DNA of 64,000 bases from positions 372,001 through 436,000 of the forward strand of contig JAJDDK010000005.1 of NCBI GenBank assembly GCA_029260345.1, written 5' to 3'. The translations under genes and the position numbers were made by a program. Of this stretch, positions 8,459 through 18,499 are shown one piece after another. The DNA comes from Phycisphaerales bacterium. GTDB taxonomy: Bacteria; Planctomycetota; Phycisphaerae; Phycisphaerales; UBA1924. Position 1 is the stretch's first letter. Each line of letters starts with the position of its first letter. The notes below the pieces were generated by a model. That model did not search any database and was not told the origin of the DNA. It saw nothing but the letters and a program-made list of their open reading frames with translations.

Positions 8459-8899
8459 TTACGTCAGATTCGTAGTGAGCTTTTGGCAAAGCGGTCGAAT
8501 GCCGTCTTCCTCATTGAGGATGTCGGCAATCGACGTTGCGGCAAAAACGCGCTCCAAGTTGGCAAGTTGTTCATCAAGGAGCCGATGCAATGCGCAGAGC
8601 CGGACATGATCTGGGATGTCAAGAGGACACTTTCGAATGCGCGGGATGGAATCGTCGCTTGCGGATAGAACGTCCAGAACCGTGATCTCGCTCGGTTTTC
8701 TGGCAAGCAGGAACCCGCCTCCTACGCCGCGTTGCGAGTCCAGAATGCCAGCGCGCGACAATGTCCGAAGAATCTTCTGGAGGTAGCCAGCAGGCACTTT
8801 CGTTCGCTCGGCAATAAAGGGGGCCGTGACCGGTCCGCCACCAACCTGCGCCAAATGCACAACCGCTCGAAGCGCGTATTCGGAAGTCAGGGTGAGCAT
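8459..8899 (-). CDS. Rrf2 family transcriptional regulator
   Basis: About 146 residues from the ATG at 8899 (N terminus MLTLTSEYALRAVVHLAQ, the standard Rrf2 opening). A possible TTG start at 8938 would add 13 residues. The winged-helix segment is typical (AERTKVPAGYLQKILRTLSRAGIL, then QRGVGGGFLLARKPSEI). In the second half only two cysteines are well placed (KCPL and LCALH), with a third near the C terminus (PLCQ). An iron-sulfur cluster as in IscR or NsrR is therefore possible but not assured. Rrf2 proteins sense redox state, nitric oxide or iron-sulfur status. Location beside the porin and cbb3 operon suggests a respiratory target, which is inferred. Confidence 0.85.
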   Translation of the reverse strand: MLTLTSEYALRAVVHLAQVGGGPVTAPFIAERTKVPAGYLQKILRTLSRAGILDSQRGVGGGFLLARKPSEITVLDVLSASDDSIPRIRKCPLDIPDHVRLCALHRLLDEQLANLERVFAATSIADILNEEDGIRPLCQKLTTNLT

Positions 8900-9020
8900 C
8901 AGACGATCATATTCAGGCTTCTGTACCTGATTGTCCAATTTTGAAAGACGGAATCTGAGTGTGCTTTGCCGGTGAAGGCCAGCGGCGCATTCGCCGTCCT
9001 CACAGGCTGATTGGCCCCGT

Positions 9021-9320
9021 TCAGTTAGCGAGGGACATGTCGCGATTGGCGAGATTGATCATGCCGTTGCCAGTGAGATCACCGAAAGTGCCAACCGCCA
9101 TCTGATGAACCCCAGCGTCCATTGGAGGGGGTACCCTTCAGTCGCCGTGAAGGATGTCATTGTCGCACCAACAGTGACCAATTCGTTTTCGGCGCCAACG
9201 ACGGCGTGTCGTCATTCGCTCTCATGCCATTCGGCGCCGTGAGGCATTCCAGCCTTAGGCGCGAGGGCGGCGGTGGCGCCGCGGTTCAGCACATGACGTT
9301 CAACGAAGTGTCGTGGAAGC
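9021..9320 (-). pseudogene. Decayed 3' end of a VCBS/dockerin-type secreted protein gene
   Basis: Read on the minus strand, fragments match the C terminus of the intact gene at 10870-15351. ENELVTVGATMTSFTATEG corresponds to EDLITVGAMASSFAVTEG. After a frameshift, VGTFGDLTGNGMINLANRD and MSLAN then a stop correspond to VGVLGDLNGDGIVNGADL and TLLAN. The nucleotide match spans about 170 bp clearly and weakly more upstream (HDTSLN against RNDTLP). There is no open frame through it and the calcium-loop aspartates are eroded. It sits downstream of mgtE, while the intact copy sits upstream of mgtE. Confidence 0.75.
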
Positions 9321-9340
9321 TCTGATACATCAAAGGTGGG

Positions 9341-10720
9341 CTAGGTGAGTCTTGACAGCATCGCCGATGCCAATGTCAGGACAATGAAGAAGCCGCACAT
9401 GTCGGTGATCGTTGTGAGAATTGGGCCGGCCGCGAGCGCCGGGTCCACTTTCATGCGTTTGAGCAAGAGTGGCACGGCGCCGCCGATCGAAACGGCGATG
9501 ATTGTATTCAGCATGAGCGCGCCACCGACGACCAGCCCAAGATAGAAATTGCTTTTCCACAAGAATGCAACGAGCCCGATGAGCACGCCAAGCGCCAGAC
9601 CATTGATGATTCCGACGGAAATCTCTTTGAGCACGGTGCGCACGACTTCCGTTGGACGGACCACACCGAGGGTCAATTCGCGCATGCTCACGGCGACGGC
9701 CTGATTGCCGGAGCAACCACTCATATCCGAGATAATCGGAAGAAAAACGGCCAGCGCAATGACAGCTTCCAGTGTGTCCTGGTGCAAGGCAATGACGCTG
9801 GCCGCCATGATATTCAGCAGAATATTGACGCTGAGCCACGACAGACGCCGGCGCGACCGCAGCAGCAGCGGCATCGTTCGCAATTCCTCGCCGCCAACAA
9901 TGCCCTGAGCGTTGCGATAGATACGGTCCTGATCTTCCGCGATCGCGGCGTCCACGGCGGAACGCTCAACAACGCCGCAGAGGACGCCGTTCGCATGCAC
10001 GACGGGCACGCCAAAGAATCGGTTGTCATCAAAGAACGCGACCAGTTGTTCGAGAGTGTCCGTATCGCGGACCGACGCCGGGTTCGGAATCATGACATCT
10101 CGAAGCGCATTCTGCCGCCGCGAGAGCAGCAAGTCACGCATTCGAAGCACACCGACCAACTGGTCATCTTCGTTGGTCACGTATGCGTATTGAATGTTGT
10201 AGTCAGCGTAGAGTTCAGCATTGGCGCCAAGATTTTCGACGACTTCCGCCACAGTCGCGGCTTCAGGAAATGCCAGATACTCAGTGATCATCAAGCCGCC
10301 GGCGGTGTCGTCCGGATAGGACATCAATCGGCGCACATCATCGGCGTCCGATTCGTCGAGATGCGCCATGATCGCCGTGTAGTGCCGATGGTCGAGCGTG
10401 CTGATGAAGTCTGCCTGATCGTCGCTTGGGAATTGCTCCAGGATTCGCGCGGCCGCGACCGGGGGCATGGTCCGAAGCGCATGCGTGATTTGTGGCTCAG
10501 GCAATTGCTGAAGGATCGTCGCGGCGTCTTTTGCTTCGAGCATCGAAAACAGCGCGGTTCGGTCTTCGCGCGACAGCCGCGACACCACGTGAATCACGTC
10601 GCGCGGAGCGATGCGATCGATGAGCGACAAAGCGCCTTCGCTGTCTTGTTGATGAATCAATTCGGAGAGATCAGCCGTTCCGAGCGTGGAGTCCGCCGCC
10701 GCAGGATGAATCGTTTCCAT
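9341..10720 (-). CDS. mgtE: Magnesium transporter MgtE
   Basis: 459 residues, family length. An N-terminal helical MgtE_N domain (superhelical, with LEAKDAATILQQLPEPQ and RRLMSYPDDTAGGLMI) is followed by a pair of CBS domains (AYVTNEDDQLVGVLRMRDLL, then FFGVPVVHANGVLCGVVERS). A C-terminal membrane domain of about five helices contains the pore segment DMSGCSGNQAVAVSMRE. Role: Mg2+-gated uptake channel, where the N and CBS domains sense cytosolic Mg2+. It stands alone on the minus strand, 149 bp from the end of the upstream secreted-protein gene. No M-box-like leader was recognised. Confidence 0.94.
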   Translation of the reverse strand: METIHPAAADSTLGTADLSELIHQQDSEGALSLIDRIAPRDVIHVVSRLSREDRTALFSMLEAKDAATILQQLPEPQITHALRTMPPVAAARILEQFPSDDQADFISTLDHRHYTAIMAHLDESDADDVRRLMSYPDDTAGGLMITEYLAFPEAATVAEVVENLGANAELYADYNIQYAYVTNEDDQLVGVLRMRDLLLSRRQNALRDVMIPNPASVRDTDTLEQLVAFFDDNRFFGVPVVHANGVLCGVVERSAVDAAIAEDQDRIYRNAQGIVGGEELRTMPLLLRSRRRLSWLSVNILLNIMAASVIALHQDTLEAVIALAVFLPIISDMSGCSGNQAVAVSMRELTLGVVRPTEVVRTVLKEISVGIINGLALGVLIGLVAFLWKSNFYLGLVVGGALMLNTIIAVSIGGAVPLLLKRMKVDPALAAGPILTTITDMCGFFIVLTLASAMLSRLT

Positions 10721-10869
10721 GCAGGAAGCTTATCTGGTCCAATTGTCACCGGTGCGATTCGAATGTTCATGGCGCAATGATCGCCTCCGCTTTCCTTCAT
10801 TCGGGAGAAGCACTTCGTCTTCACGGCGCGTGGGGCTTGCCCGCCCTTGCGCCTTGTTGTTGGCTGGGT

Positions 10870-13800
10870 TTAGCTGGTCCAGTTTGCGAGCAATGTTGCG
10901 AGGTCAGCGCCATTGACGATCCCATCGCCGGAAAGGTCCGCGGCGCCGCCGAGTCCCCAATTGGCGAGCAAGGTTGCAAGATCAGCGCCGTTGACGATTC
11001 CGTCACCATTCAGGTCGCCAAGCACGCCGACCACCGCCGGATGAAAACCAACGCCGCCGATTGGAGCAGCGCCTTCGGTCACCGCGAACGATGACGCCAT
11101 GGCGCCCACAGTGATCAAGTCTTCATCACCATCTGCATCTACATCGCCGGATTCAAGCACAGCCGGGACAACACTGGACGAAACGTTCATCGCTTCGGCG
11201 AGGACGACTCCGGAGGCGCCGCCGGGAAGTGTGTCGTTGCGAATGATCTTGATGACGGGTGGATCGCCGGCGATCACGGCAATGTCCGGATCGCCGTCCG
11301 CATCCCAATCAACGCTCTTGACGGATTGGGGGTTCAGGCCGACCGGGATCTGAATCGCCGGCGCAAACTGAACGTTTCCGGGGCTGCTCTCATTGATCAA
11401 AATCGATACTTCACCATTCAATGAACCGTCAGGCTGAAGCGTGTTGAAAAGGTTCGCGATGATCAAATCCGGGAGGCCGTCACCATCGAGATCCGCAATC
11501 GCAAGCGATGTCGGGCCGTTGCCGGCTTCGAAGACGGCTTGCGCAGCGAAGACTCGATTTCCGAGATAGCGCACAACGGAAATATCACCTGAAGCGGAGT
11601 TGGCGACCACGGCATCCGCCTGGCGATCCATGTCCACATCCGCCGGGCAGACCGTGCTGGGACCTGAGCCCACAGGAGTGTTCAGCAAGAATGAATCCGC
11701 GAATGGCCCAAGGCCGGCGTCAAAGATGACGGTGAGTGAACCTCCGCCGCCACCGTTGTTGGCGTTGGTCACGAGCACATCGCCGAGTGCGTTGGCGTCG
11801 ATCAACGCGATCGCAACGGCGCTCGGATCTGGTCCGGTCGCGAAGTCGCCCGCTGATGTGAATGTGCCATCGCCTGCGCCAAAGAGAATGGTGACGGTGT
11901 CGTCGCCTGCATTGGTGACGGCCAAATCGAGTATGCCGTCCGCATCGAGGAATCCGGCATCGATGGATGACGGATTGACTCCGACGGGTATCTGCGCGCC
12001 GCTCAGGAAGGCGCCCGGCGCCATCGGGTCACCAAGCAGAACCACGACGCTGCCATTCCCACCAAGCGCATCCGGGATGGTGACCGCAAGATCAAGCGCG
12101 CCATCGCCATTGAAGAAACCCGCGACGGCGTCAGTCGGGACTCCTTGTTGTACGTTGGTGTCGGTTGGATTCTCAAACTGCAATCCGGCGAGTAGCTCCT
12201 CGACTTGCACGGTGACCGTCTCGCCTGACGCCGGCCCTTCGCTCGCTTCAACAATTCGAAGCACGAACGCCAATGGATCCGGAAGCCCTGGGAAGAAGCT
12301 GATTCGGAATTGCCCTTCGATGGCGCTCGCATTGATGACATCAAACCGATCGCCGAGTTGCGGAGGCATTGGCGCATCAAGCAAGAATCGATACTCGCCG
12401 CCCAGAGTCGCCTCGCCGCTAAACACCATGGCCGAAGGGGCAAAGGGAGCCGCGCCGGTGGTGGTCAGGCGCGTCAACTGTGTCTGGCGGTATTCATCGC
12501 CGGAAAGCACTCGGGCGCCGGCGCCAAGCGTAAGCGCCGAGCGCGCCTGTCCCGAGCCAGCGGCTTCAAACCATTCGACGCGGCCCGCAAATTGCGATGT
12601 GGCAATCACGTCGATGTCGGCGTCACCATCCAGATCACCGGTGGTGATGTCGCGCACTTGCACGACACCGACCGCAATCATCCGTTCGGTAAACACCGGC
12701 GGCGTATCGCCGTCGTTTTCAAAGAGCCGCAACTCGCGGTCGATAAAGCCCGCAGACAAAATGTCCTGATCGCCGTCTCGATCGATGTCGCGGATGGTCA
12801 CGGAGACGCCCGACGCGACATTGTCGTTCAGCACGTGGCGCACAAATGCGGGTGATCCACCACCCAGATTCTCGTACCAGACGATCTCATCAATCGCGAT
12901 GAGGTCGGCATTGAATCCGGATGCAGCAAGATCAACATCGCCATCACCGTCAATGTCGTGAGCCGCGACATCGCCGGCGCCCAGAAGCGTCGCATCCACA
13001 ACATGGGGAGTGAACATCGGCGGATTGGCGCCGTTGCTTTGGTGCCAGGCGATCGTGTTGTCATCACGCGATGCGGAAATCACATCAAAAAAACCGTCGC
13101 CGTTAACGTCGGCGGTGGTCACGTTTCGGGCGCCATCGGCCGAAGTGGTGATCGTTCGCTGGGTGAACATCGGTGGATTAGCGCCGTTGTTCTCAAGCCA
13201 GAAGACGCTGTTTGACGCGTTCGCTGCGACCACAATGTCCGGCGCCTCGTCATCGTTCAGGTCGCGCACGGCAATGGAGGTTGGATCATTTAAACCAGAC
13301 GCTGCGGTGAGCGCCATGAATGAAGGCGGCGATCCGCCAAGATTTTCAAACCAGACGACCTCATCGCCGATTCGCGCCGCTGCGACCACATCGAGATCGC
13401 CGTCACCATCCAGATCAACGGTCGCCACGTCATTGGCGCCATTGACGGTGTTTGATATGAGGCGGTAGGTAAACGATGGCGGCGCTTGACCGTCGTTGTC
13501 GAGCCATGCAACCGAATCGTCATCGTAAGACGCAGTCACGATGTCGAGATCGCCATCGCCATCAAGGTCCGCCGCGACGGACGATTGCCCGCCGTCCATG
13601 TCGCTCGACGCCAGGCGCAGTGAGTACGTCGGAGGGACGCCGCCCAGCGTGAGGCGTGCGGGAGTCAGCAGCATGGCGTTGTCGCCGAGATCGACTCGGC
13701 CGCCGAGCTTGAGGCTTGACGCCGCATCGGCAACGAGCTTGGATGCATCACCGAGCGTCACGATGCTTGTGGCGCGCTGAATGAAGTTCTCAGCGACGAC

Positions 13801-15351
13801 GTCAACCGCGGCGCCGACCGGAATGTCGTACACGCCCGCTGCTTGTATGCCTCGCGTCGGCGCGGCTTCAATCATCGCACCGTCGGCAAAGTCATAAATT
13901 CCGCCTTCGGGCTGTTCAAAAGCGCCGTTGCTCTGGAGCGTGAGGGCTTTGCCAAGAAAATCGATGTGCGGCTCGAGCGGAATCACTTCGCCGATGATTT
14001 GCAAGGTGTGTCCCGAGTTCGCTGCGGCGATCGCGTCCGAAATCGCGTTGAACTCGGCGAGCGTATTGAGGTTGACGACGGGCGGCCCGGTGACGCCGTA
14101 CCACGCGATTTCATCAATACGAATCGACGCGGATAGAAAATCAATATCGCCATCGTCATCGACGTCTTCGGCATAGATCACTTCGCCGCCGTCGGCCTGA
14201 TCCGTCACCAGATGTTCGGTGAACATCGGGGTTGCGGCGCCGTCGCTCTCAAACCAGCGCAAGCGATCGTTCTGACCTGAGATCGCCGCGACATCCACGT
14301 CGCCGTCCGCATCCACGTCTATGGCGACGACGGAGCTCACGCCGTTTGACGCGGGCACGACACCATCCGGATGAATCGTGATGACGTTGGGCGCGGAAAA
14401 CGTGGCGGGAACGCCACCGAGATTTCGATACCACGCGACTTTGTCGTCGCGGCTCGAGCCGGAAACGACGTCAATCAAGCTGTCGCCATCGATATCTGCC
14501 GCGACGACGGACCAGGCGACGTCCGCCGTGTCAGAAATCACGCGCGGCGTAAACGATGGCGAGGGGGCGCCGTTGTTCTCATACCACGCGATGCGATCGT
14601 TGTCTGAAGATGCGGACAGAATGTCGATGTCGGAATCGCCGTCGAGGTCAATTGCGAAGACGGATTGTGGACTGTCAGCAAATCCTTGTGCGCCGCCGCC
14701 CGGCCCATCCGGATCCTGCGTGATCACGTGCGTGGTAAACGTGGGTAAGAGACCGCCCGAGTTTTCATACCACCGAATGGCGTCGTCGAATTCCGAACTG
14801 GATACGACATCGATATCTGAATCACCATCGAGGTCCGCCGCGATGACCCAATTGGCGCCGTCGGCGGTCGTGGTGATCAATCGTTCCGTGAAGGTCGGCG
14901 GTGATCCGCCGTTGTTCTCATACCAGGCGATGGTGTCGTCGTTGCGCGATGCCGAGAGCACGTCGATGCGGCCGTCACCGTTCACATCAATGGCAAAGAC
15001 GGATAACGCAAAATTGGCGTTGGTGGTGATGACGTGGGGCACATACGTTGGCGGCGCGCCGCCGATGTTCTCGTACCACGCAATCTGGTCATTCGTGCGC
15101 GCCGCCGAAAGCACATCCGTGTCGCCGTCGGAATCAAGATCAATGGCGAATACGGCGCTGGCGCCATTGGCAAAGCCTTGATCAGGTCCGAAGAAACCAT
15201 CGTCGTCAGAAGTGATGATGTGCGTCGGAAACGGCTGGACGTCGGCGGAGGCCAATGCCGGAGCAAGAAAAAGGGGCAGGGCCAACGTGCCAGTCAAAGC
15301 GCAACGCGATCGGCGCATGGTGAAGCGAACGCCCAGCGAGTGACAAGTCAT
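10870..15351 (-). CDS. Giant secreted FG-GAP/VCBS-repeat protein with dockerin-like C terminus
   Basis: 1493 residues. A signal peptide (ALPLFLAPALASA) follows a short N-terminal extension; the start at 15351 has GGAG 9 bases upstream, and an internal ATG at 15318 is possible. Most of the protein is repeats of about 50 residues combining calcium-type DLDGDGDxD loops with WYENNGGxPPTFT segments, as in FG-GAP/VCBS beta-propellers. At least a dozen copies come in two blocks, split near residues 420-580 by a non-repeat region, followed by a second, looser set. The last ~50 residues hold two D-x-N/S-G-D-G-I-V-N-G-A-D-L loops, ending LLANWTS without the flanking cysteines seen in the sister proteins. 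It lies 135 bp downstream of a Ser/Thr kinase. Likely surface-exposed; ligand unknown. Confidence 0.85.
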   Translation of the reverse strand: MTCHSLGVRFTMRRSRCALTGTLALPLFLAPALASADVQPFPTHIITSDDDGFFGPDQGFANGASAVFAIDLDSDGDTDVLSAARTNDQIAWYENIGGAPPTYVPHVITTNANFALSVFAIDVNGDGRIDVLSASRNDDTIAWYENNGGSPPTFTERLITTTADGANWVIAADLDGDSDIDVVSSSEFDDAIRWYENSGGLLPTFTTHVITQDPDGPGGGAQGFADSPQSVFAIDLDGDSDIDILSASSDNDRIAWYENNGAPSPSFTPRVISDTADVAWSVVAADIDGDSLIDVVSGSSRDDKVAWYRNLGGVPATFSAPNVITIHPDGVVPASNGVSSVVAIDVDADGDVDVAAISGQNDRLRWFESDGAATPMFTEHLVTDQADGGEVIYAEDVDDDGDIDFLSASIRIDEIAWYGVTGPPVVNLNTLAEFNAISDAIAAANSGHTLQIIGEVIPLEPHIDFLGKALTLQSNGAFEQPEGGIYDFADGAMIEAAPTRGIQAAGVYDIPVGAAVDVVAENFIQRATSIVTLGDASKLVADAASSLKLGGRVDLGDNAMLLTPARLTLGGVPPTYSLRLASSDMDGGQSSVAADLDGDGDLDIVTASYDDDSVAWLDNDGQAPPSFTYRLISNTVNGANDVATVDLDGDGDLDVVAAARIGDEVVWFENLGGSPPSFMALTAASGLNDPTSIAVRDLNDDEAPDIVVAANASNSVFWLENNGANPPMFTQRTITTSADGARNVTTADVNGDGFFDVISASRDDNTIAWHQSNGANPPMFTPHVVDATLLGAGDVAAHDIDGDGDVDLAASGFNADLIAIDEIVWYENLGGGSPAFVRHVLNDNVASGVSVTIRDIDRDGDQDILSAGFIDRELRLFENDGDTPPVFTERMIAVGVVQVRDITTGDLDGDADIDVIATSQFAGRVEWFEAAGSGQARSALTLGAGARVLSGDEYRQTQLTRLTTTGAAPFAPSAMVFSGEATLGGEYRFLLDAPMPPQLGDRFDVINASAIEGQFRISFFPGLPDPLAFVLRIVEASEGPASGETVTVQVEELLAGLQFENPTDTNVQQGVPTDAVAGFFNGDGALDLAVTIPDALGGNGSVVVLLGDPMAPGAFLSGAQIPVGVNPSSIDAGFLDADGILDLAVTNAGDDTVTILFGAGDGTFTSAGDFATGPDPSAVAIALIDANALGDVLVTNANNGGGGGSLTVIFDAGLGPFADSFLLNTPVGSGPSTVCPADVDMDRQADAVVANSASGDISVVRYLGNRVFAAQAVFEAGNGPTSLAIADLDGDGLPDLIIANLFNTLQPDGSLNGEVSILINESSPGNVQFAPAIQIPVGLNPQSVKSVDWDADGDPDIAVIAGDPPVIKIIRNDTLPGGASGVVLAEAMNVSSSVVPAVLESGDVDADGDEDLITVGAMASSFAVTEGAAPIGGVGFHPAVVGVLGDLNGDGIVNGADLATLLANWGLGGAADLSGDGIVNGADLATLLANWTS

Positions 15352-15486
15352 GATGCACGCTCCACTTGAGCCGCGAAAAGCGGCGGTTCTCCCCCGAAGT
15401 GATCACCGATCCGCCAGAGTACGGGAACGACACCAGCGGTTTCAATAACTTTCGATCAACTCTTGCGCCGCCTTGGCTTGAGCGAT

Positions 15487-18276
15487 TTACGACCCTTCGG
15501 CCAGCAACAGGCGCACGGATTCAATCCTGCGGCGAATCTGAGACGTTGTTTCGTCTTCAGGAAGTGAACCAAGCACATCACGCGCTCGGCCAAGCATGTC
15601 GCCGGCCTCTGTCGCGGAGCCCAATTCCGCTCGGGCGCCGGCCAGCGCGGCCAGCGCCTCGGCATACCCGCGGCGCACGCGCGCGTCTTCGGACGAATCC
15701 GCCCCGAGCGACTCGTACGCATTGATCGCCGCCTGAAGCGACGCCGCAGCGCCGAAAGAGTCATCCAATTCCATCTGCGTGACGCCCTGCCCGGTCAGCG
15801 CCTGAGCCACATCGTGCGTCACGTTGGCATTGTCCGGATCGCGATCCGCCTCGACCTGAAGCACAGCAACCGCTTGCATATACGCACGGTTCGCCGCCGA
15901 ATAATCACTCGCAGCCGCATGAGCCATTCCTGCATTGCGCTGCGCTACGCCGTACTCGATGGCGAGTGTTGCGTTGTCGGGGTCAGCATCCTTCAGTGAC
16001 TTTGCATACGCGGCCAGTTCATCGAACGTCTGCGCAGCGGCTTGCGCATCGACCGACATCGCGATGGCGGCGAGCTGGCTCGAAACCAGCATCCAGTCCC
16101 GCTGCGCCTCCGCATTGAGCGGGTCCACCTCGCGCCGTCGCTCGGCAATTGTTTTGGCGCGGCGTAATCGATCCACGGCTTCGTCAAAACGATCAAGCGC
16201 GGCGAGCGGGCTTGACAGAAAATAGAGCCCCCACATGAGATCACGCTGCGCGCCGCTGTCCGTCGCATCACGCTTGGCGAGCGCTTCGCGGACATTGACG
16301 CACTCTCGGTTGAATTCAAGCGCTTTCACGGGATTGCCGCGATCCATGGCGAGATTGCCAAGACGCATGGCCGCACTTGAAATCTCACGCTGCACGGCAA
16401 GGTCATTGGGCTGACGTCGGCCAAGATCGCGGCGAATGGTGAGCGCCTCGGTGTAGTACACATCGGCTTGATCAAATTCGTGTTGCCGCTTGTGCATGTC
16501 GCCGATGGTCTGAATCGCGGTAGCGAGATCGCGCTGCGCCGCGATGTCCTTTGGTGCGGCTGCGGCGAGTTGGCGGCGCCACGTGAGCGCTTCTTCGGAG
16601 AGCGCAATGGCTTCGGCCGTGTCGCCGGTGCGGCGCAGCATTCCCGCCAATTTGGACTGCGTGCGAGCGAGCAATTGAAGCTGTGTCAGGTCGTTCGGCG
16701 ATTCCTTCACATTGGCGCGGCGGATCTCGATCGCACGATCAAATGCCTCTCGTGCGCTCGCCGTCTCGCCAAGATTGCCGACAAAGGTGGCGCCCATGAC
16801 ATCGCCGAGTCGTTCATAGGCGTTCGCCGCGCTTTCGCGCAGTTCTTTCGTATCAAGCGCCGCCGCATCGAGACTGTTGAGGTACGTGAGCGCCGCGTCG
16901 GTCAAGAGCTCGCGAGCCTTGGTGGAGCCTTCGAGATTGGTGACGGCAGTTTGCACATCACCCAGCAGGGCGTTGGCAAGGTCGCGGCCTTCGGCAAGCC
17001 GCAGCTCAGCACGATCACGCTGGATTGAGGCAATGCGCGCCTGCCACGCCATGCCAACGGCGCCGACCACAATCGCGACGGCGACGGTGGCAGCGCTGGC
17101 GACAAGCGTTCGGTGGCGGCGCACAAACTTGCGTGTTCGGTAGGAGGCGCTTGGAGGACGCGCTTTGACCGGATCGTGGTGCAAATACGCTTCGAGATCG
17201 CTGGCAAAGTCCGAAACGGCGTGATAGCGGCGAGTGCGATCTTTTTCGATCGCCTTCATGACGACCCAGTCCAGGTCGCCGCGCAGTTCGCGGGCCAGTT
17301 CGAGGGCGCCGGTGGCGCGGTTGCGTGCGGCGCTGGCCATCATTTCCCGCGACTGGCCGATCTCTGTGGTGAGTTTTGTGCTAGGTCTTGGCGGGTCCAC
17401 TTCGCGGATAATGCGTTGAATCTCGGCGTATCCCGCTGCTCGCAGGGTTTTTGAATCAAACGGCAGTTGCCCGATCAGCAATTCATACAGCACGACGCCA
17501 AGCGAGTAGATATCGCTCCGCGTATCGATGTCCTGACTGGTCATTTCCGCCTGTTCGGGGCTCATGTATTCGGGCGTGCCGATGAGCTGGCCGAACTCGG
17601 TGAAATACGCTTTTTCACTCAGGCGATGATTGGTTGCTTTGGCGACGCCGAAGTCAATGACTTTGGGGCGCGCAACATCATCCTGATAGCTCACAAGAAT
17701 GTTGCTGGGCTTTAGGTCACGGTGAATGACGCCCTTCTGGTGCGCATGCTGCACGGCGTCGCACACGTCGATCATCAGGCGCAGGCGTTCGGCGACGTTG
17801 AGCCGGTTGCGGTCGCAATGTTCGTTGATGGGCACGCCTTTGACGTACTCCATGACGAAGTACGGACGCCCGTCCGGGGTGGTCCCGGCGTCGAAGACTT
17901 TGGCGATGCCGGGGTGATCCATGAGCGCGAGGGTTTGGCGCTCAGTTTCAAAGCGGGCGATCACATCTTCGGATTGCAGTCCGTGGCGCACAATTTTGAG
18001 CGCAACCTGACGCCGGATGGGCGATTCCTGATCGGCGAGATAGACCACACCCATGCCGCCCGTACCGAGCCTGGCGATGGGGCGGTAGGGGCCGATGCGA
18101 TCCGGGACCTCTTCAGAAGCGTTCGCCGATGACGGGGTGGACGAGTCCGCCGTTTCGAAATGGGATGACCGCCCGCCGTCGCCGGTCGGGTCGCCATTCG
18201 GTTTCGATTCGTCCGAGGGATGGTTCGGTTGATCCACCACGTTTGCCCCTTCGCCGCGTGTGGCAGCGTTCACCAT
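15487..18276 (-). CDS. Membrane Ser/Thr protein kinase with TPR-rich C-terminal region
   Basis: About 929 residues from the ATG at 18276; a TTG at 18360 is the longest option and no strong Shine-Dalgarno site decides. After a polar N-terminal stretch, a kinase domain spans about 61-330. It has the glycine loop LGTGGMGVVYLA, VALKIV (Lys94), HRDLKPSN (Asp187), DFG (208-210) and GTPEYMSPEQA. One membrane helix (VASAATVAVAIVVGAVGMAW) is followed by about 500 helical residues with tetratricopeptide-like repeats such as AYERLGDVMGATF and ALEFNRECVNVREAL. Domain order matches planctomycete Hanks-type kinases. Unlike the two other kinases here, no ECF sigma factor precedes it; sdhC is divergent. The giant VCBS gene follows on the same strand. 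Confidence 0.9.
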   Translation of the reverse strand: MVNAATRGEGANVVDQPNHPSDESKPNGDPTGDGGRSSHFETADSSTPSSANASEEVPDRIGPYRPIARLGTGGMGVVYLADQESPIRRQVALKIVRHGLQSEDVIARFETERQTLALMDHPGIAKVFDAGTTPDGRPYFVMEYVKGVPINEHCDRNRLNVAERLRLMIDVCDAVQHAHQKGVIHRDLKPSNILVSYQDDVARPKVIDFGVAKATNHRLSEKAYFTEFGQLIGTPEYMSPEQAEMTSQDIDTRSDIYSLGVVLYELLIGQLPFDSKTLRAAGYAEIQRIIREVDPPRPSTKLTTEIGQSREMMASAARNRATGALELARELRGDLDWVVMKAIEKDRTRRYHAVSDFASDLEAYLHHDPVKARPPSASYRTRKFVRRHRTLVASAATVAVAIVVGAVGMAWQARIASIQRDRAELRLAEGRDLANALLGDVQTAVTNLEGSTKARELLTDAALTYLNSLDAAALDTKELRESAANAYERLGDVMGATFVGNLGETASAREAFDRAIEIRRANVKESPNDLTQLQLLARTQSKLAGMLRRTGDTAEAIALSEEALTWRRQLAAAAPKDIAAQRDLATAIQTIGDMHKRQHEFDQADVYYTEALTIRRDLGRRQPNDLAVQREISSAAMRLGNLAMDRGNPVKALEFNRECVNVREALAKRDATDSGAQRDLMWGLYFLSSPLAALDRFDEAVDRLRRAKTIAERRREVDPLNAEAQRDWMLVSSQLAAIAMSVDAQAAAQTFDELAAYAKSLKDADPDNATLAIEYGVAQRNAGMAHAAASDYSAANRAYMQAVAVLQVEADRDPDNANVTHDVAQALTGQGVTQMELDDSFGAAASLQAAINAYESLGADSSEDARVRRGYAEALAALAGARAELGSATEAGDMLGRARDVLGSLPEDETTSQIRRRIESVRLLLAEGS

Positions 18277-18499
18277 TCGAGCGACCAGTGTAGCCACGAT
18301 GCCCTGATCACCCCATAGATAAGTCGTTCGAAACCGGTCCTGACACCGAATCAGCGTCAATTGACGCCAATTCGGGCGTCTCCGCCCGGGCGTGTCGGCG
18401 CCCCAAGTTGTGGGCGACTACCGGCGACGGCCGATTCACTCACTTCCGTTATCCTCAGTCGCCCAACCGGGGCTGCAACGACCCTTTCGGAGGCCTTCC

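Noticed and set aside
13010-15181. Long plus-strand frames opposite the giant VCBS gene
   Set aside because: They are mirror frames of a repeat-rich gene; the translations are Ser/Pro/Arg-rich with no domain and no ribosome binding sites.
15367-15395. Terminator between kinase 1 and the VCBS gene
   Set aside because: A GCCGC/GCGGC hairpin with GAAAA loop is present but no T run follows on the minus strand.
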